This document shows positions 1-5,182 of a DNA stretch of 5,182 nucleotides, piece by piece. Every line of letters starts with the position of its first letter. The first letter of the stretch is position 1. The DNA is taken from contig JAJYTX010000256.1 in the NCBI GenBank assembly GCA_021792815.1, forward strand, positions 1 through 5,182, given 5' to 3'. The notes beneath the pieces are model-generated. The model saw only the letters and a list, made by a program, of their open reading frames with translations, was not told where the DNA came from and searched no databases. The DNA comes from Pseudomonadota bacterium. GTDB taxonomy: Bacteria; Pseudomonadota; Gammaproteobacteria; Steroidobacterales; Steroidobacteraceae. A program made the translations under genes and the position numbers.

Positions 1-14
1 CGTCCGTGTCTGAC

Positions 15-21
15 GGATAGG
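15..21 (+). promoter_or_regulatory. Weak ribosome binding site before cysQ
   Basis: The purine-rich GGATAGG lies just upstream of the GTG at 25; its GGA core is 7 bases from the start. This is a weak Shine-Dalgarno match, but it supports GTG 25 as the start of cysQ, because none of the eight codons upstream in that frame is ATG, GTG or TTG. Confidence 0.4.
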
Positions 22-24
22 CCC

Positions 25-837
25 GTGTCACCCATCGGCGATTCAGAACTGCTCGACGCTCTGCTCGAGGCGGCCTACGCGGCCGGCGTGGCCGCGCACG
101 CGCGGTATCGCAGCGGCTTCACGGTCGAGCACAAGGCAGACCGTTCACCGGTCACGGAGGCCGACCGCGCCTCCGAAGCGATCATTCTCGAACATCTCGC
201 CCGCCTCGCCCCGCACATCCCCGTGGTGGCCGAGGAGTCGGTCGCCGAGGGGCGCGTCCCCGAGGTCGGCGCGGTGTTCTTCCTGGTCGATCCGCTCGAT
301 GGCACCAAGGAGTTCATCCATCGGCGCGGGGACTTCACCGTGAATATCGCGCTCATCCGCGGCGGGCGGCCGGCGCTCGGCGTCGTCTATGCGCCGGTGA
401 GCGGCATGCTTTACGCGGGCGATGTGCCCGCCGCGTACGCTTTCCGCTGCGCCCGCCCGACGGACGGGCCGGTGGCGGGTCCGCGGCAGCGCCTGCGCGT
501 GCGCCCGGTCCCCGCCGAGGGGGTGACCGCGGTCGTGTCGCGTTCGCATTCGAACCCGGAGACGGAAACCTACCTGCATCACTATGCGGTGCGTCACCGC
601 GTTTCGGTCGGCTCTTCGCTCAAGTTCTGTCTGGTGGCCTCGGGCGAGGCGGATCTGTATCCGCGGCTCGGACCGACCATGGAGTGGGACACCGCCGCGG
701 GGCACGCGGTGCTGGTGGCGGCGGGCGGGCGGGTGATCGCCCCGGGCGGCGAGCCGCTGCAGTATGGCAAGCCGCAATTCCGCAACCCGTTCTTCATTGC
801 CGGCGGGCCGCTCGAGCTCGCGCCGCTGGCGGTCTGA
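25..837 (+). CDS. cysQ: 3'(2'),5'-bisphosphate nucleotidase CysQ
   Basis: CysQ hydrolyses 3'-phosphoadenosine 5'-phosphate (PAP) to AMP and phosphate, removing the inhibitory by-product of PAPS use; it belongs to the Mg2+-dependent, lithium-sensitive inositol monophosphatase superfamily. The 270-residue product shows the family metal-site motifs: the acidic pair E70-E71 (VVAEES), then DPLDGTKEF at 89-97 with D89 and D92 as ligands, and WDTAAGHAV at 221-229 with D222. The stretch SRSHSNPET (172-180) and [19 protein letters not shown] (196-214) match E. coli CysQ closely. E. coli CysQ is about 246 residues; the extra length is some 8 N-terminal residues, a loop around 135-155 and a few residues at the C-terminus. 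The start is GTG. The frame stays open to the left edge, but alignment with the family N-terminus favours position 25. It stands 4 bases before cysD, consistent with a joint PAPS role. Related inositol phosphatases are the alternative, made unlikely by these motifs and the neighbours. Confidence 0.95.
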   Translation: MSPIGDSELLDALLEAAYAAGVAAHARYRSGFTVEHKADRSPVTEADRASEAIILEHLARLAPHIPVVAEESVAEGRVPEVGAVFFLVDPLDGTKEFIHRRGDFTVNIALIRGGRPALGVVYAPVSGMLYAGDVPAAYAFRCARPTDGPVAGPRQRLRVRPVPAEGVTAVVSRSHSNPETETYLHHYAVRHRVSVGSSLKFCLVASGEADLYPRLGPTMEWDTAAGHAVLVAAGGRVIAPGGEPLQYGKPQFRNPFFIAGGPLELAPLAV

Positions 838-841
838 GCGC

Positions 842-1768
842 ATGAGCACCCACACACTGTCCCGACCGCGGCTCTCCGAGCACCTCAAGCGCCTCGAGTC
901 CGAGTCGATCGGCATCCTGCGAGAGGTGGTCGCGGAGTTTCGCAACCCCGTGATGCTCTACTCCATCGGCAAGGACTCCGGGGTGATGCTGCACCTGGCG
1001 ATCAAGGCGTTCTATCCGTCGAAGCCGCCGTTTCCGCTGCTGCACGTCGATACCACCTGGAAGTTCCGCGACATGATCCGCCACCGCGATGAGGTGGTGG
1101 CGCGCTACGGGCTGAAGCTGCTGGTGCACACCAACCCGGAGGGGCTTGCGCGCGGCATCAATCCCATCACCTCGGGCTCGCAGCTGCACACCCAGGTGAT
1201 GAAGACCGAGGCGTTGAAGCAGGCGCTCGACCAGTGGGGTTTCGATGCCGCCTTCGGTGGTGCGCGCCGCGATGAGGAGAAAAGCCGCGCCAAGGAGCGC
1301 ATCTTCTCCTTCCGCTCCCCCGGCCACGTCTGGGACCCGCGCAACCAGCGTCCGGAGCTCTGGGACCTCTACAACACGCGGATCAGCCAGGGCGAGACCA
1401 TCCGCGTCTTTCCGCTCTCGAACTGGACGGAGCTCGACATCTGGCAGTACACGCGCGCCGAAGGCATTCCGGTGGTGCCGCTGTATTTCGCCGCCGTCAG
1501 GCCGGTGGTGGAGCGTGACGGCCAGCTCATCATGCGCGATGACGAGCGGCTGCCGTTGAAACCCGGGGAGAGCGTGCAGATGCGCCGGGTGCGCTTTCGC
1601 TCTCTCGGCTGCTATCCGCTCTCGGCCGCGATCGACAGCACCGCCGCCACCCTCGATGACATCATCGCCGAGATGCTCGCCACGCGCACCTCGGAGCGCT
1701 CCGGGCGGCTGATCGACAGCGACGAGGCGGCCTCGATGGAGAAAAAGAAACGTGACGGGTATTTCTGA
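842..1768 (+). CDS. cysD: Sulfate adenylyltransferase subunit 2 CysD (ATP sulfurylase small, catalytic subunit)
   Basis: CysD adenylates sulfate with ATP to give APS and pyrophosphate, working in complex with the GTPase CysN in the cytoplasm. The product is 308 residues, against 302 in E. coli. It belongs to the PP-loop (PAPS reductase-like) ATP-pyrophosphatase fold: the loop SIGKDS is at 41-46 in the context [12 protein letters not shown]. Other family signatures are [13 protein letters not shown] (64-76), [10 protein letters not shown] (120-129), the highly conserved [17 protein letters not shown] (138-154), [14 protein letters not shown] (190-203) and the terminal [10 protein letters not shown] (299-308). 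The frame is open from ATG 764 inside cysQ, but ATG 842 fits the family N-terminus and follows the cysQ stop by 4 bases. The Shine-Dalgarno is poor (GGCGGT at 828-833), so translation is probably coupled to cysQ. The SGSQLHTQ stretch (111-118) differs from the E. coli HGSAKHTD but no catalytic motif is lost. NodP, the nodulation paralogue, is the alternative name; the neighbours give no support for it. Confidence 0.97.
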   Translation: MSTHTLSRPRLSEHLKRLESESIGILREVVAEFRNPVMLYSIGKDSGVMLHLAIKAFYPSKPPFPLLHVDTTWKFRDMIRHRDEVVARYGLKLLVHTNPEGLARGINPITSGSQLHTQVMKTEALKQALDQWGFDAAFGGARRDEEKSRAKERIFSFRSPGHVWDPRNQRPELWDLYNTRISQGETIRVFPLSNWTELDIWQYTRAEGIPVVPLYFAAVRPVVERDGQLIMRDDERLPLKPGESVQMRRVRFRSLGCYPLSAAIDSTAATLDDIIAEMLATRTSERSGRLIDSDEAASMEKKKRDGYF

Positions 1769-1771
1769 GGA
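1766..1771 (+). promoter_or_regulatory. Ribosome binding site of cysNC overlapping the cysD stop
   Basis: TGAGGA overlaps the cysD stop codon, with the GAGGA core ending 9 bases before the ATG at 1781. It is a better Shine-Dalgarno than that of cysD and supports ATG 1781 as the start. Its overlap with the stop suggests that ribosomes finishing cysD can start directly on cysNC. Confidence 0.55.
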
Positions 1772-1780
1772 CGCGACCCG

Positions 1781-3679
1781 ATGATCTCCGGCGCACATCC
1801 CGAAGTCAGCGTGAGCCCCGGCGGTGCCGGCGGTCCGGAAAAGGCGCTGCTGCGCTTCCTCACCTGCGGTTCGGTGGACGATGGCAAATCGACGCTGATC
1901 GGGCGGCTGCTGTACGACACCCGCCTGATCCTCGATGACCAGCTGGCCGCGCTCGAGCGCGACAGCCGCAGGCACGGCACCACCGACCAGGAACTCGACC
2001 TGGCGCTGCTCGTCGATGGCCTGCAGGCCGAGCGCGAGCAGGGCATCACCATCGATGTGGCGTACCGGTACTTCTCGACGCCCCGCCGCTCGTTCATCGT
2101 GGCCGATACCCCGGGTCACGAGCAGTACACGCGCAACATGGCCACCGGGGCGTCGAACTGCCAGGCCGCCGTGATTCTGATCGATGCGCGCAAGGGCGTG
2201 CTCACCCAGACCCGTCGCCACAGCTACATCTGCTCGCTGCTCGGCATCCGGCACGTGGTGCTCGCGGTCAACAAGATCGATCTCGTCGAGTACTCCGGCG
2301 AGCGCTTCCATCACATCGTAGGCGATTATCTGGGGTTCGCGCAGGCGCTCGAGTTCAGCTCCATCACGCCCATTCCGCTCTCGGCGCGCTACGGCGACAA
2401 CGTGATCCGCCGCTCCGAGCACCTGCGCTGGTACGAGGGGCCGACACTGATCGAGCATCTCGAGGCGCTCGATGTCGCCGAGGAGCTCGAGGACAAGCCG
2501 TTCCGTTTCCCGGTCCAGTGGGTGAACCGGCCGGACCTCGATTTCCGCGGCTTTTCCGGCACCGTGGCCTCGGGCCGCATACGGCCGGGCGAGCGGGTGG
2601 TGGTGGCCGCCTCGGGCCGGCAGAGCACCATCTCGCGCATCGTCACGGCCGATGGAGACCTGGCGGAGGCGCGCGCCGGCGATGCCGTGACGCTCACTCT
2701 CACGGACGAGGTGGATGTGGCGCGCGGCGATGTGCTGGCGCAGGCCGATGCCCGGCCGGAAGTGGTCGATCAGTTCGCCGCCCAGGTGCTGTGGATGATC
2801 GAGGAGCCGATGCTGCCCGGGCGTTCCTACCTGATGCGCATCGGCACGAAGTTCGTGCCGGCCCGGGTCACCAGCCTCAAGCACAAGACCGACGTCAACA
2901 CGCTGGAGCACATCGCCGCGAAGACCCTCGGGCTCAACGAGATCGGCTTCTGCAATCTCGGCACGGCGAGCCCGGTCGCCTTCGACCCCTACGCCGAGAA
3001 CCGCGCGACCGGCGCCTTCGTGCTCATCGACCGCTTCACGCACGCCACGGCGGGCGCGGGCATGATCAGCTTCGGGCTGCGCCGGGCGACCAACATCCAC
3101 CGCCAGGCGCTGCTGGTCGACAAGGTCGCGCGCACCCGTCTCAACGGTCACCGGCCGGCGATCCTGTGGTTCACGGGCCTCTCTGGCTCGGGCAAGAGCA
3201 CCATCGCCAACATCGTGGAGCGCGAGCTGCATGCCCACGGCGCGCACACCTACATGCTCGACGGCGACAACGTGCGCCACGGTCTGAATCGCGATCTCGG
3301 CTTCACCGACGCCGACCGCGTGGAGAACGTCCGCCGCGTCGGCGAGGTGGCCCGGCTGTTCGTCGACGCCGGGGCGATTGTGCTGTGCTCGTTCATCTCA
3401 CCGTTCCGGGCCGAGCGGCGCATGGTGCGCGAGCTCGTCGAGACCGGCGAGTTCATCGAGATCTTCGTCGACACTTCGATCGAGGAGTGCAAGCGGCGCG
3501 ATCCCAAGGGCCTGTATGCGCGCGCGCTGCAGGGCAAGATCAAGAATTTCACCGGCATCGACTCGCCCTACGAGGCTCCCGAGGCCGCCGAAGTGGTGCT
3601 CGATACCGGCTGTGGCCCCGAGGAGGCCGCGCAGCGCGTGCTCGAGGCGCTGCGCGAGCGGCACGTCATCAGCTACTGA
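1781..3679 (+). CDS. cysNC: Bifunctional sulfate adenylyltransferase subunit 1 / adenylylsulfate kinase CysNC
   Basis: This 632-residue fusion carries two consecutive steps of sulfate activation. The N-terminal part (about 20-435) is CysN, an EF-Tu-like GTPase whose GTP hydrolysis drives APS formation by CysD. It has G1 GSVDDGKST (30-38), the switch-I segment [15 protein letters not shown] (84-98), G3 [12 protein letters not shown] (109-120) and G4 NKID (164-167). Beta-barrel domains follow, with [19 protein letters not shown] (243-261) and [11 protein letters not shown] (307-317). After a linker at about 436-458, the C-terminal part (about 459-632) is APS kinase CysC, making PAPS from APS and ATP. 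It has the P-loop GLSGSGKST (466-474), [16 protein letters not shown] (493-508), FISPFRAER (538-546) with the serine S540 known in the family as a phosphate acceptor, DPKGLYARA (574-582) and [12 protein letters not shown] (590-601). Both halves keep their key motifs, so both are probably active. Such fusions are well known in proteobacteria; NodQ is the nodulation paralogue. The gene lies 12 bases after cysD. Confidence 0.97.
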   Translation: MISGAHPEVSVSPGGAGGPEKALLRFLTCGSVDDGKSTLIGRLLYDTRLILDDQLAALERDSRRHGTTDQELDLALLVDGLQAEREQGITIDVAYRYFSTPRRSFIVADTPGHEQYTRNMATGASNCQAAVILIDARKGVLTQTRRHSYICSLLGIRHVVLAVNKIDLVEYSGERFHHIVGDYLGFAQALEFSSITPIPLSARYGDNVIRRSEHLRWYEGPTLIEHLEALDVAEELEDKPFRFPVQWVNRPDLDFRGFSGTVASGRIRPGERVVVAASGRQSTISRIVTADGDLAEARAGDAVTLTLTDEVDVARGDVLAQADARPEVVDQFAAQVLWMIEEPMLPGRSYLMRIGTKFVPARVTSLKHKTDVNTLEHIAAKTLGLNEIGFCNLGTASPVAFDPYAENRATGAFVLIDRFTHATAGAGMISFGLRRATNIHRQALLVDKVARTRLNGHRPAILWFTGLSGSGKSTIANIVERELHAHGAHTYMLDGDNVRHGLNRDLGFTDADRVENVRRVGEVARLFVDAGAIVLCSFISPFRAERRMVRELVETGEFIEIFVDTSIEECKRRDPKGLYARALQGKIKNFTGIDSPYEAPEAAEVVLDTGCGPEEAAQRVLEALRERHVISY

Positions 3680-3717
3680 CCGGCCGGGACAGACGGCGTT
3701 CCACCGTGCGCCGCCCA

Positions 3718-3735
3718 CGAGGCACCGCGGCCTCG
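3718..3735 (+). other. GC-rich hairpin after cysNC, possible weak terminator or transcript end structure
   Basis: CGAGGC and GCCTCG form a perfect 6-base-pair stem around the 6-base loop ACCGCG, 38 bases after the cysNC stop. The bases that follow (GCGATGCGTGG) contain no T-tract, so it does not meet the pattern of an intrinsic terminator. It could stabilise the 3' end of the transcript, or be chance in GC-rich DNA. No better terminator is visible in the 158-base gap, so the cys transcript may end by Rho or read through. Confidence 0.25.
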
Positions 3736-3770
3736 GCGATGCGTGGTGAGGCGCAGGGGCGTGGGCGCGC

Positions 3771-3789
3771 CACGGAAACGGTTCACGGA
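3771..3789 (+). repeat. Short direct repeat CACGGA overlapping the -35 region
   Basis: CACGGA occurs at 3771-3776 and again at 3784-3789, a 13-base period. Between and overlapping the copies is the imperfect palindrome GAAACGGTTC (3775-3784; four of five base pairs match). The group overlaps the putative -35 box at 3782-3787, where a regulator could bind. No known operator consensus is matched well enough to name one, and six-base repeats arise readily by chance. Confidence 0.2.
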
Positions 3790-3810
3790 CCGATGCCGTG
3801 CGGGTACCAT
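3782..3810 (+). promoter_or_regulatory. Putative sigma70 promoter of the beta-oxidation gene
   Basis: TTCACG (3782-3787) matches four of six positions of the -35 consensus TTGACA. After an ideal 17-base spacer, TACCAT (3805-3810) matches four of six of the -10 consensus TATAAT, including its first two and last two bases. Transcription would begin near 3816-3818. That leaves about 20 bases of leader before the ATG at 3838, and makes the ATG at 3820 almost leaderless. The site sits in the only sizeable non-coding gap of the window, directly before a gene of a different pathway, which raises its plausibility. Confidence 0.45.
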
Positions 3811-3837
3811 CGCCCGATCATGACAGCGGAAACCGCC

Positions 3838-5182
3838 ATGGCTACGAACTATCGCCTCGAGTCCGGTGTGGCCGTGCTCGAGATCGACCATCCGCCGGTC
3901 AACGCGCTCAGTCTGCCGGTGCGTCAAGGGTTGGTGGAGGGCATCCGGCGCGCCGTGCAGGATGCGTCGGTGCGGGGCATCGTCATCGGCGCCCGCGGCA
4001 GCTTTCCGGCCGGAGCCGATATCAACGAGATCGCCACCGGGCTGGCGTTCTCGCCGCCGATCCTGCTCGATGTGCAGGCCGAGATGGAGGCGGCGGGCAA
4101 GCCTGTGGTTGCGGCCATCAGCGGCACGGCCCTCGGCGGCGGCTTCGAGCTGGCGCTGACCTGCCACGCGCGGGTGGCCGCGGCCGATGCCCGCATGGGT
4201 CTGCCGGAAGTAAAGCTCGGGCTGATCCCGGGGGCGGGGGGCACGCAGCGCTTTACACGCCTCGCCGGCCCCGAAGCGGCGCTCGAGGCGATCAGTTCGG
4301 GCGTGCAGTTGCCGGCCTCGCGCGCCCTCGCCCTCGGTCTGATCGAGGCGATCGCCGCCGAGCCGCTCGCCGAGGCCATCGCTCTGGCGCGGCGCATCGC
4401 CGACTCGGGCAGTCTGCCGCCGCTCGCCAGCGCGCGCAGCGACCGGATCACCGGCGTCGATCCGGCGCTGTTCACCGCCTGGAGAGCGAAGCTGGCGAAG
4501 AAGTATCGGGGTCAGCTGGCGCCGCTGCGGGTCTGCGACGCCATCGAGGCGGCATGCACCCGGGAGCGCACCGAGGCGTTCAGGCTCGAGCGACAGTACT
4601 ACCTCGAGTGTCGTGAGAGTCCGCAGCGCAAGGCGCTGATGCACGTTTTTCACGCCGAGCGGGAAGCGCGCAGGATTCCGGGAGTGGGGCCGGAGGTCGC
4701 CGCGCTGCCGATCCGGCGCGCCGCGGTGATCGGCGCCGGCACGATGGGCGGGGGCATCGCCATGTGCTTCGCCAACGCCGGCATTCCGGTCAGCCTGTTG
4801 GATGTTTCCAACGAGGCGCTGGAGCGCGGTCTGGCGGGAATCCGGCGCAACTACGCGACCTCCGTCGAGCGCGGCAGCCTCGAGCAGCGCGCCGCCGACC
4901 GGGCGCTGTCGCTGCTCACGGTGAGCACCGACTACCAGGCGCTCTCGACGGTCGACCTGGTGATCGAGGCGGTGTTCGAGGATCCGGCGCTGAAGCGCGA
5001 GATCTTCGCGAAGCTCGACCGTTTTGCGCCCGCGCACGCCATCCTTGCCAGCAACACCTCGACGCTCGACATCGACATGATCGCCGCGGCCACTTCGCGT
5101 CCGGAGCAGGTGGTGGGCATGCACTTCTTCAGTCCGGCGCACGTCATGAAACTGATGGAGAACGTGCGCGGCGCGAAGACCT
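3838..5182 (+). CDS. Bifunctional enoyl-CoA hydratase / 3-hydroxyacyl-CoA dehydrogenase (FadB/FadJ family, MFE1-like), 3' end outside window
   Basis: The first 448 codons are visible and the frame runs open off the right edge. The protein performs two steps of fatty-acid beta-oxidation: hydration of 2-enoyl-CoA, then NAD-dependent oxidation of 3-hydroxyacyl-CoA. The hydratase (crotonase) domain spans about 1-190. It has HPPVNAL (18-24), FPAGADI (56-62) and ALGGGFELAL (98-107) as oxyanion-hole segments, and E104 and E124 at the same 20-residue spacing as FadB E119/E139. The Rossmann domain starts near 291: VIGAGTMGGGIA (297-308), D322 for NAD ribose, VIEAVFE (375-381), SNTSTLDI (405-412) and GMHFFSPAHVMKLME (427-441). 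S408, H429 and E441 fit the dehydrogenase catalytic serine and His-Glu pair. Family members run to about 700 residues, so roughly 250 are missing, including the dehydrogenase C-terminal domain. ATG 3838 is chosen because MATNYRL matches the family N-terminus and a weak AGCGGAA precedes it; the in-frame ATG 3820 would add six residues. The N-terminus and the linker (about 215-285) resemble peroxisomal MFE1 more than E. coli FadB. Confidence 0.93.
   Translation, partial: MATNYRLESGVAVLEIDHPPVNALSLPVRQGLVEGIRRAVQDASVRGIVIGARGSFPAGADINEIATGLAFSPPILLDVQAEMEAAGKPVVAAISGTALGGGFELALTCHARVAAADARMGLPEVKLGLIPGAGGTQRFTRLAGPEAALEAISSGVQLPASRALALGLIEAIAAEPLAEAIALARRIADSGSLPPLASARSDRITGVDPALFTAWRAKLAKKYRGQLAPLRVCDAIEAACTRERTEAFRLERQYYLECRESPQRKALMHVFHAEREARRIPGVGPEVAALPIRRAAVIGAGTMGGGIAMCFANAGIPVSLLDVSNEALERGLAGIRRNYATSVERGSLEQRAADRALSLLTVSTDYQALSTVDLVIEAVFEDPALKREIFAKLDRFAPAHAILASNTSTLDIDMIAAATSRPEQVVGMHFFSPAHVMKLMENVRGAKT

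Noticed and set aside
764..841. Upstream start of cysD at ATG 764, overlapping cysQ by 74 bases
   Set aside because: The extra 26 residues ([10 protein letters not shown]...) are Ser/Arg-rich and have no counterpart in CysD. They read the cysQ 3' end out of frame. ATG 842 matches the family N-terminus.
794..3280. An 828-codon open frame on the minus strand, antisense to cysD and most of cysNC
   Set aside because: It lies opposite two genes with unmistakable conserved motifs. Its translation is rich in Arg, His, Ala, Asp and Val with no recognisable domain. Long antisense frames are expected when high-GC codon use makes stops rare on the opposite strand.
842..3679. Interpretation as nodulation genes nodP-nodQ
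   Set aside because: These paralogues share the same domains, but no nod genes or sulfotransferase are in view and cysQ is adjacent. Housekeeping cysD-cysNC is the simpler reading.
3798..4616. A 272-codon plus-strand open frame overlapping the beta-oxidation gene in another frame
   Set aside because: Its Arg/Gly-rich translation shows no domain, while the overlapping frame from 3838 carries catalytic residues at family spacing and continues to the window end.
60..4970. Frequent CTCGAG hexamers across the window
   Set aside because: They mostly encode in-frame Leu-Glu or overlap common CTC and GAG codons in a GC-rich genome; spacing is irregular and I see no repeat unit or array.
3673..5142. 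A 489-codon open frame on the minus strand, antisense to the beta-oxidation gene
   Set aside because: Low-complexity Arg/Gly/Ala/His-rich translation with no motif, opposite a clear crotonase/dehydrogenase coding frame. It is a composition shadow.
1..5182. Search for mobile elements, CRISPR arrays, tRNA or rRNA genes, riboswitches, toxin or defence genes
   Set aside because: Nearly all of the window is accounted for by four conserved metabolic genes. No inverted-repeat ends, spaced repeats, RNA-gene signatures or foreign-looking base composition stood out by eye.

Overview
The window is GC-rich, densely coding DNA from a proteobacterium. The CysQ, CysD and CysN proteins resemble the E. coli ones closely along their length, and a fused CysN-CysC is common in gammaproteobacteria, so a high-GC gammaproteobacterium is the best guess; genus cannot be told from the sequence. 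All four genes lie on the plus strand. I see no mobile element, CRISPR array, RNA gene, phage gene or defence gene.

Bases 1-24 hold only a possible tail of an upstream gene and a weak ribosome binding site. Bases 25-3679 are a tight sulfate-activation cluster, cysQ - cysD - cysNC, with gaps of 4 and 12 bases, so almost certainly one transcript. CysD and the CysN half of CysNC form ATP sulfurylase (sulfate + ATP to APS, driven by GTP). The CysC half phosphorylates APS to PAPS. CysQ removes the 3'-phosphate from PAP, the by-product left after PAPS is used. The cluster thus makes the activated sulfate donor and clears its inhibitory by-product. No PAPS/APS reductase, sulfite reductase, sulfate transporter or sulfotransferase is in view, so whether the PAPS serves cysteine synthesis or sulfation is not decided here.

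Bases 3680-3837 are a 158-base intergenic gap. It contains a short GC-rich hairpin without a T-tract, a direct repeat, and a good sigma70-like promoter (TTCACG, 17 bases, TACCAT) just before the next gene.

From 3838 to the window end runs the first 448 codons of a fatty-acid beta-oxidation bifunctional enzyme: enoyl-CoA hydratase followed by 3-hydroxyacyl-CoA dehydrogenase. It stays open at the right edge. Its N-terminus and inter-domain linker look more like the peroxisomal multifunctional enzyme type 1 than E. coli FadB. It appears to be a separate transcription unit with no obvious functional link to sulfate activation.

Overall this is an ordinary housekeeping region. I found no convincing undescribed system; the findings below are modest.
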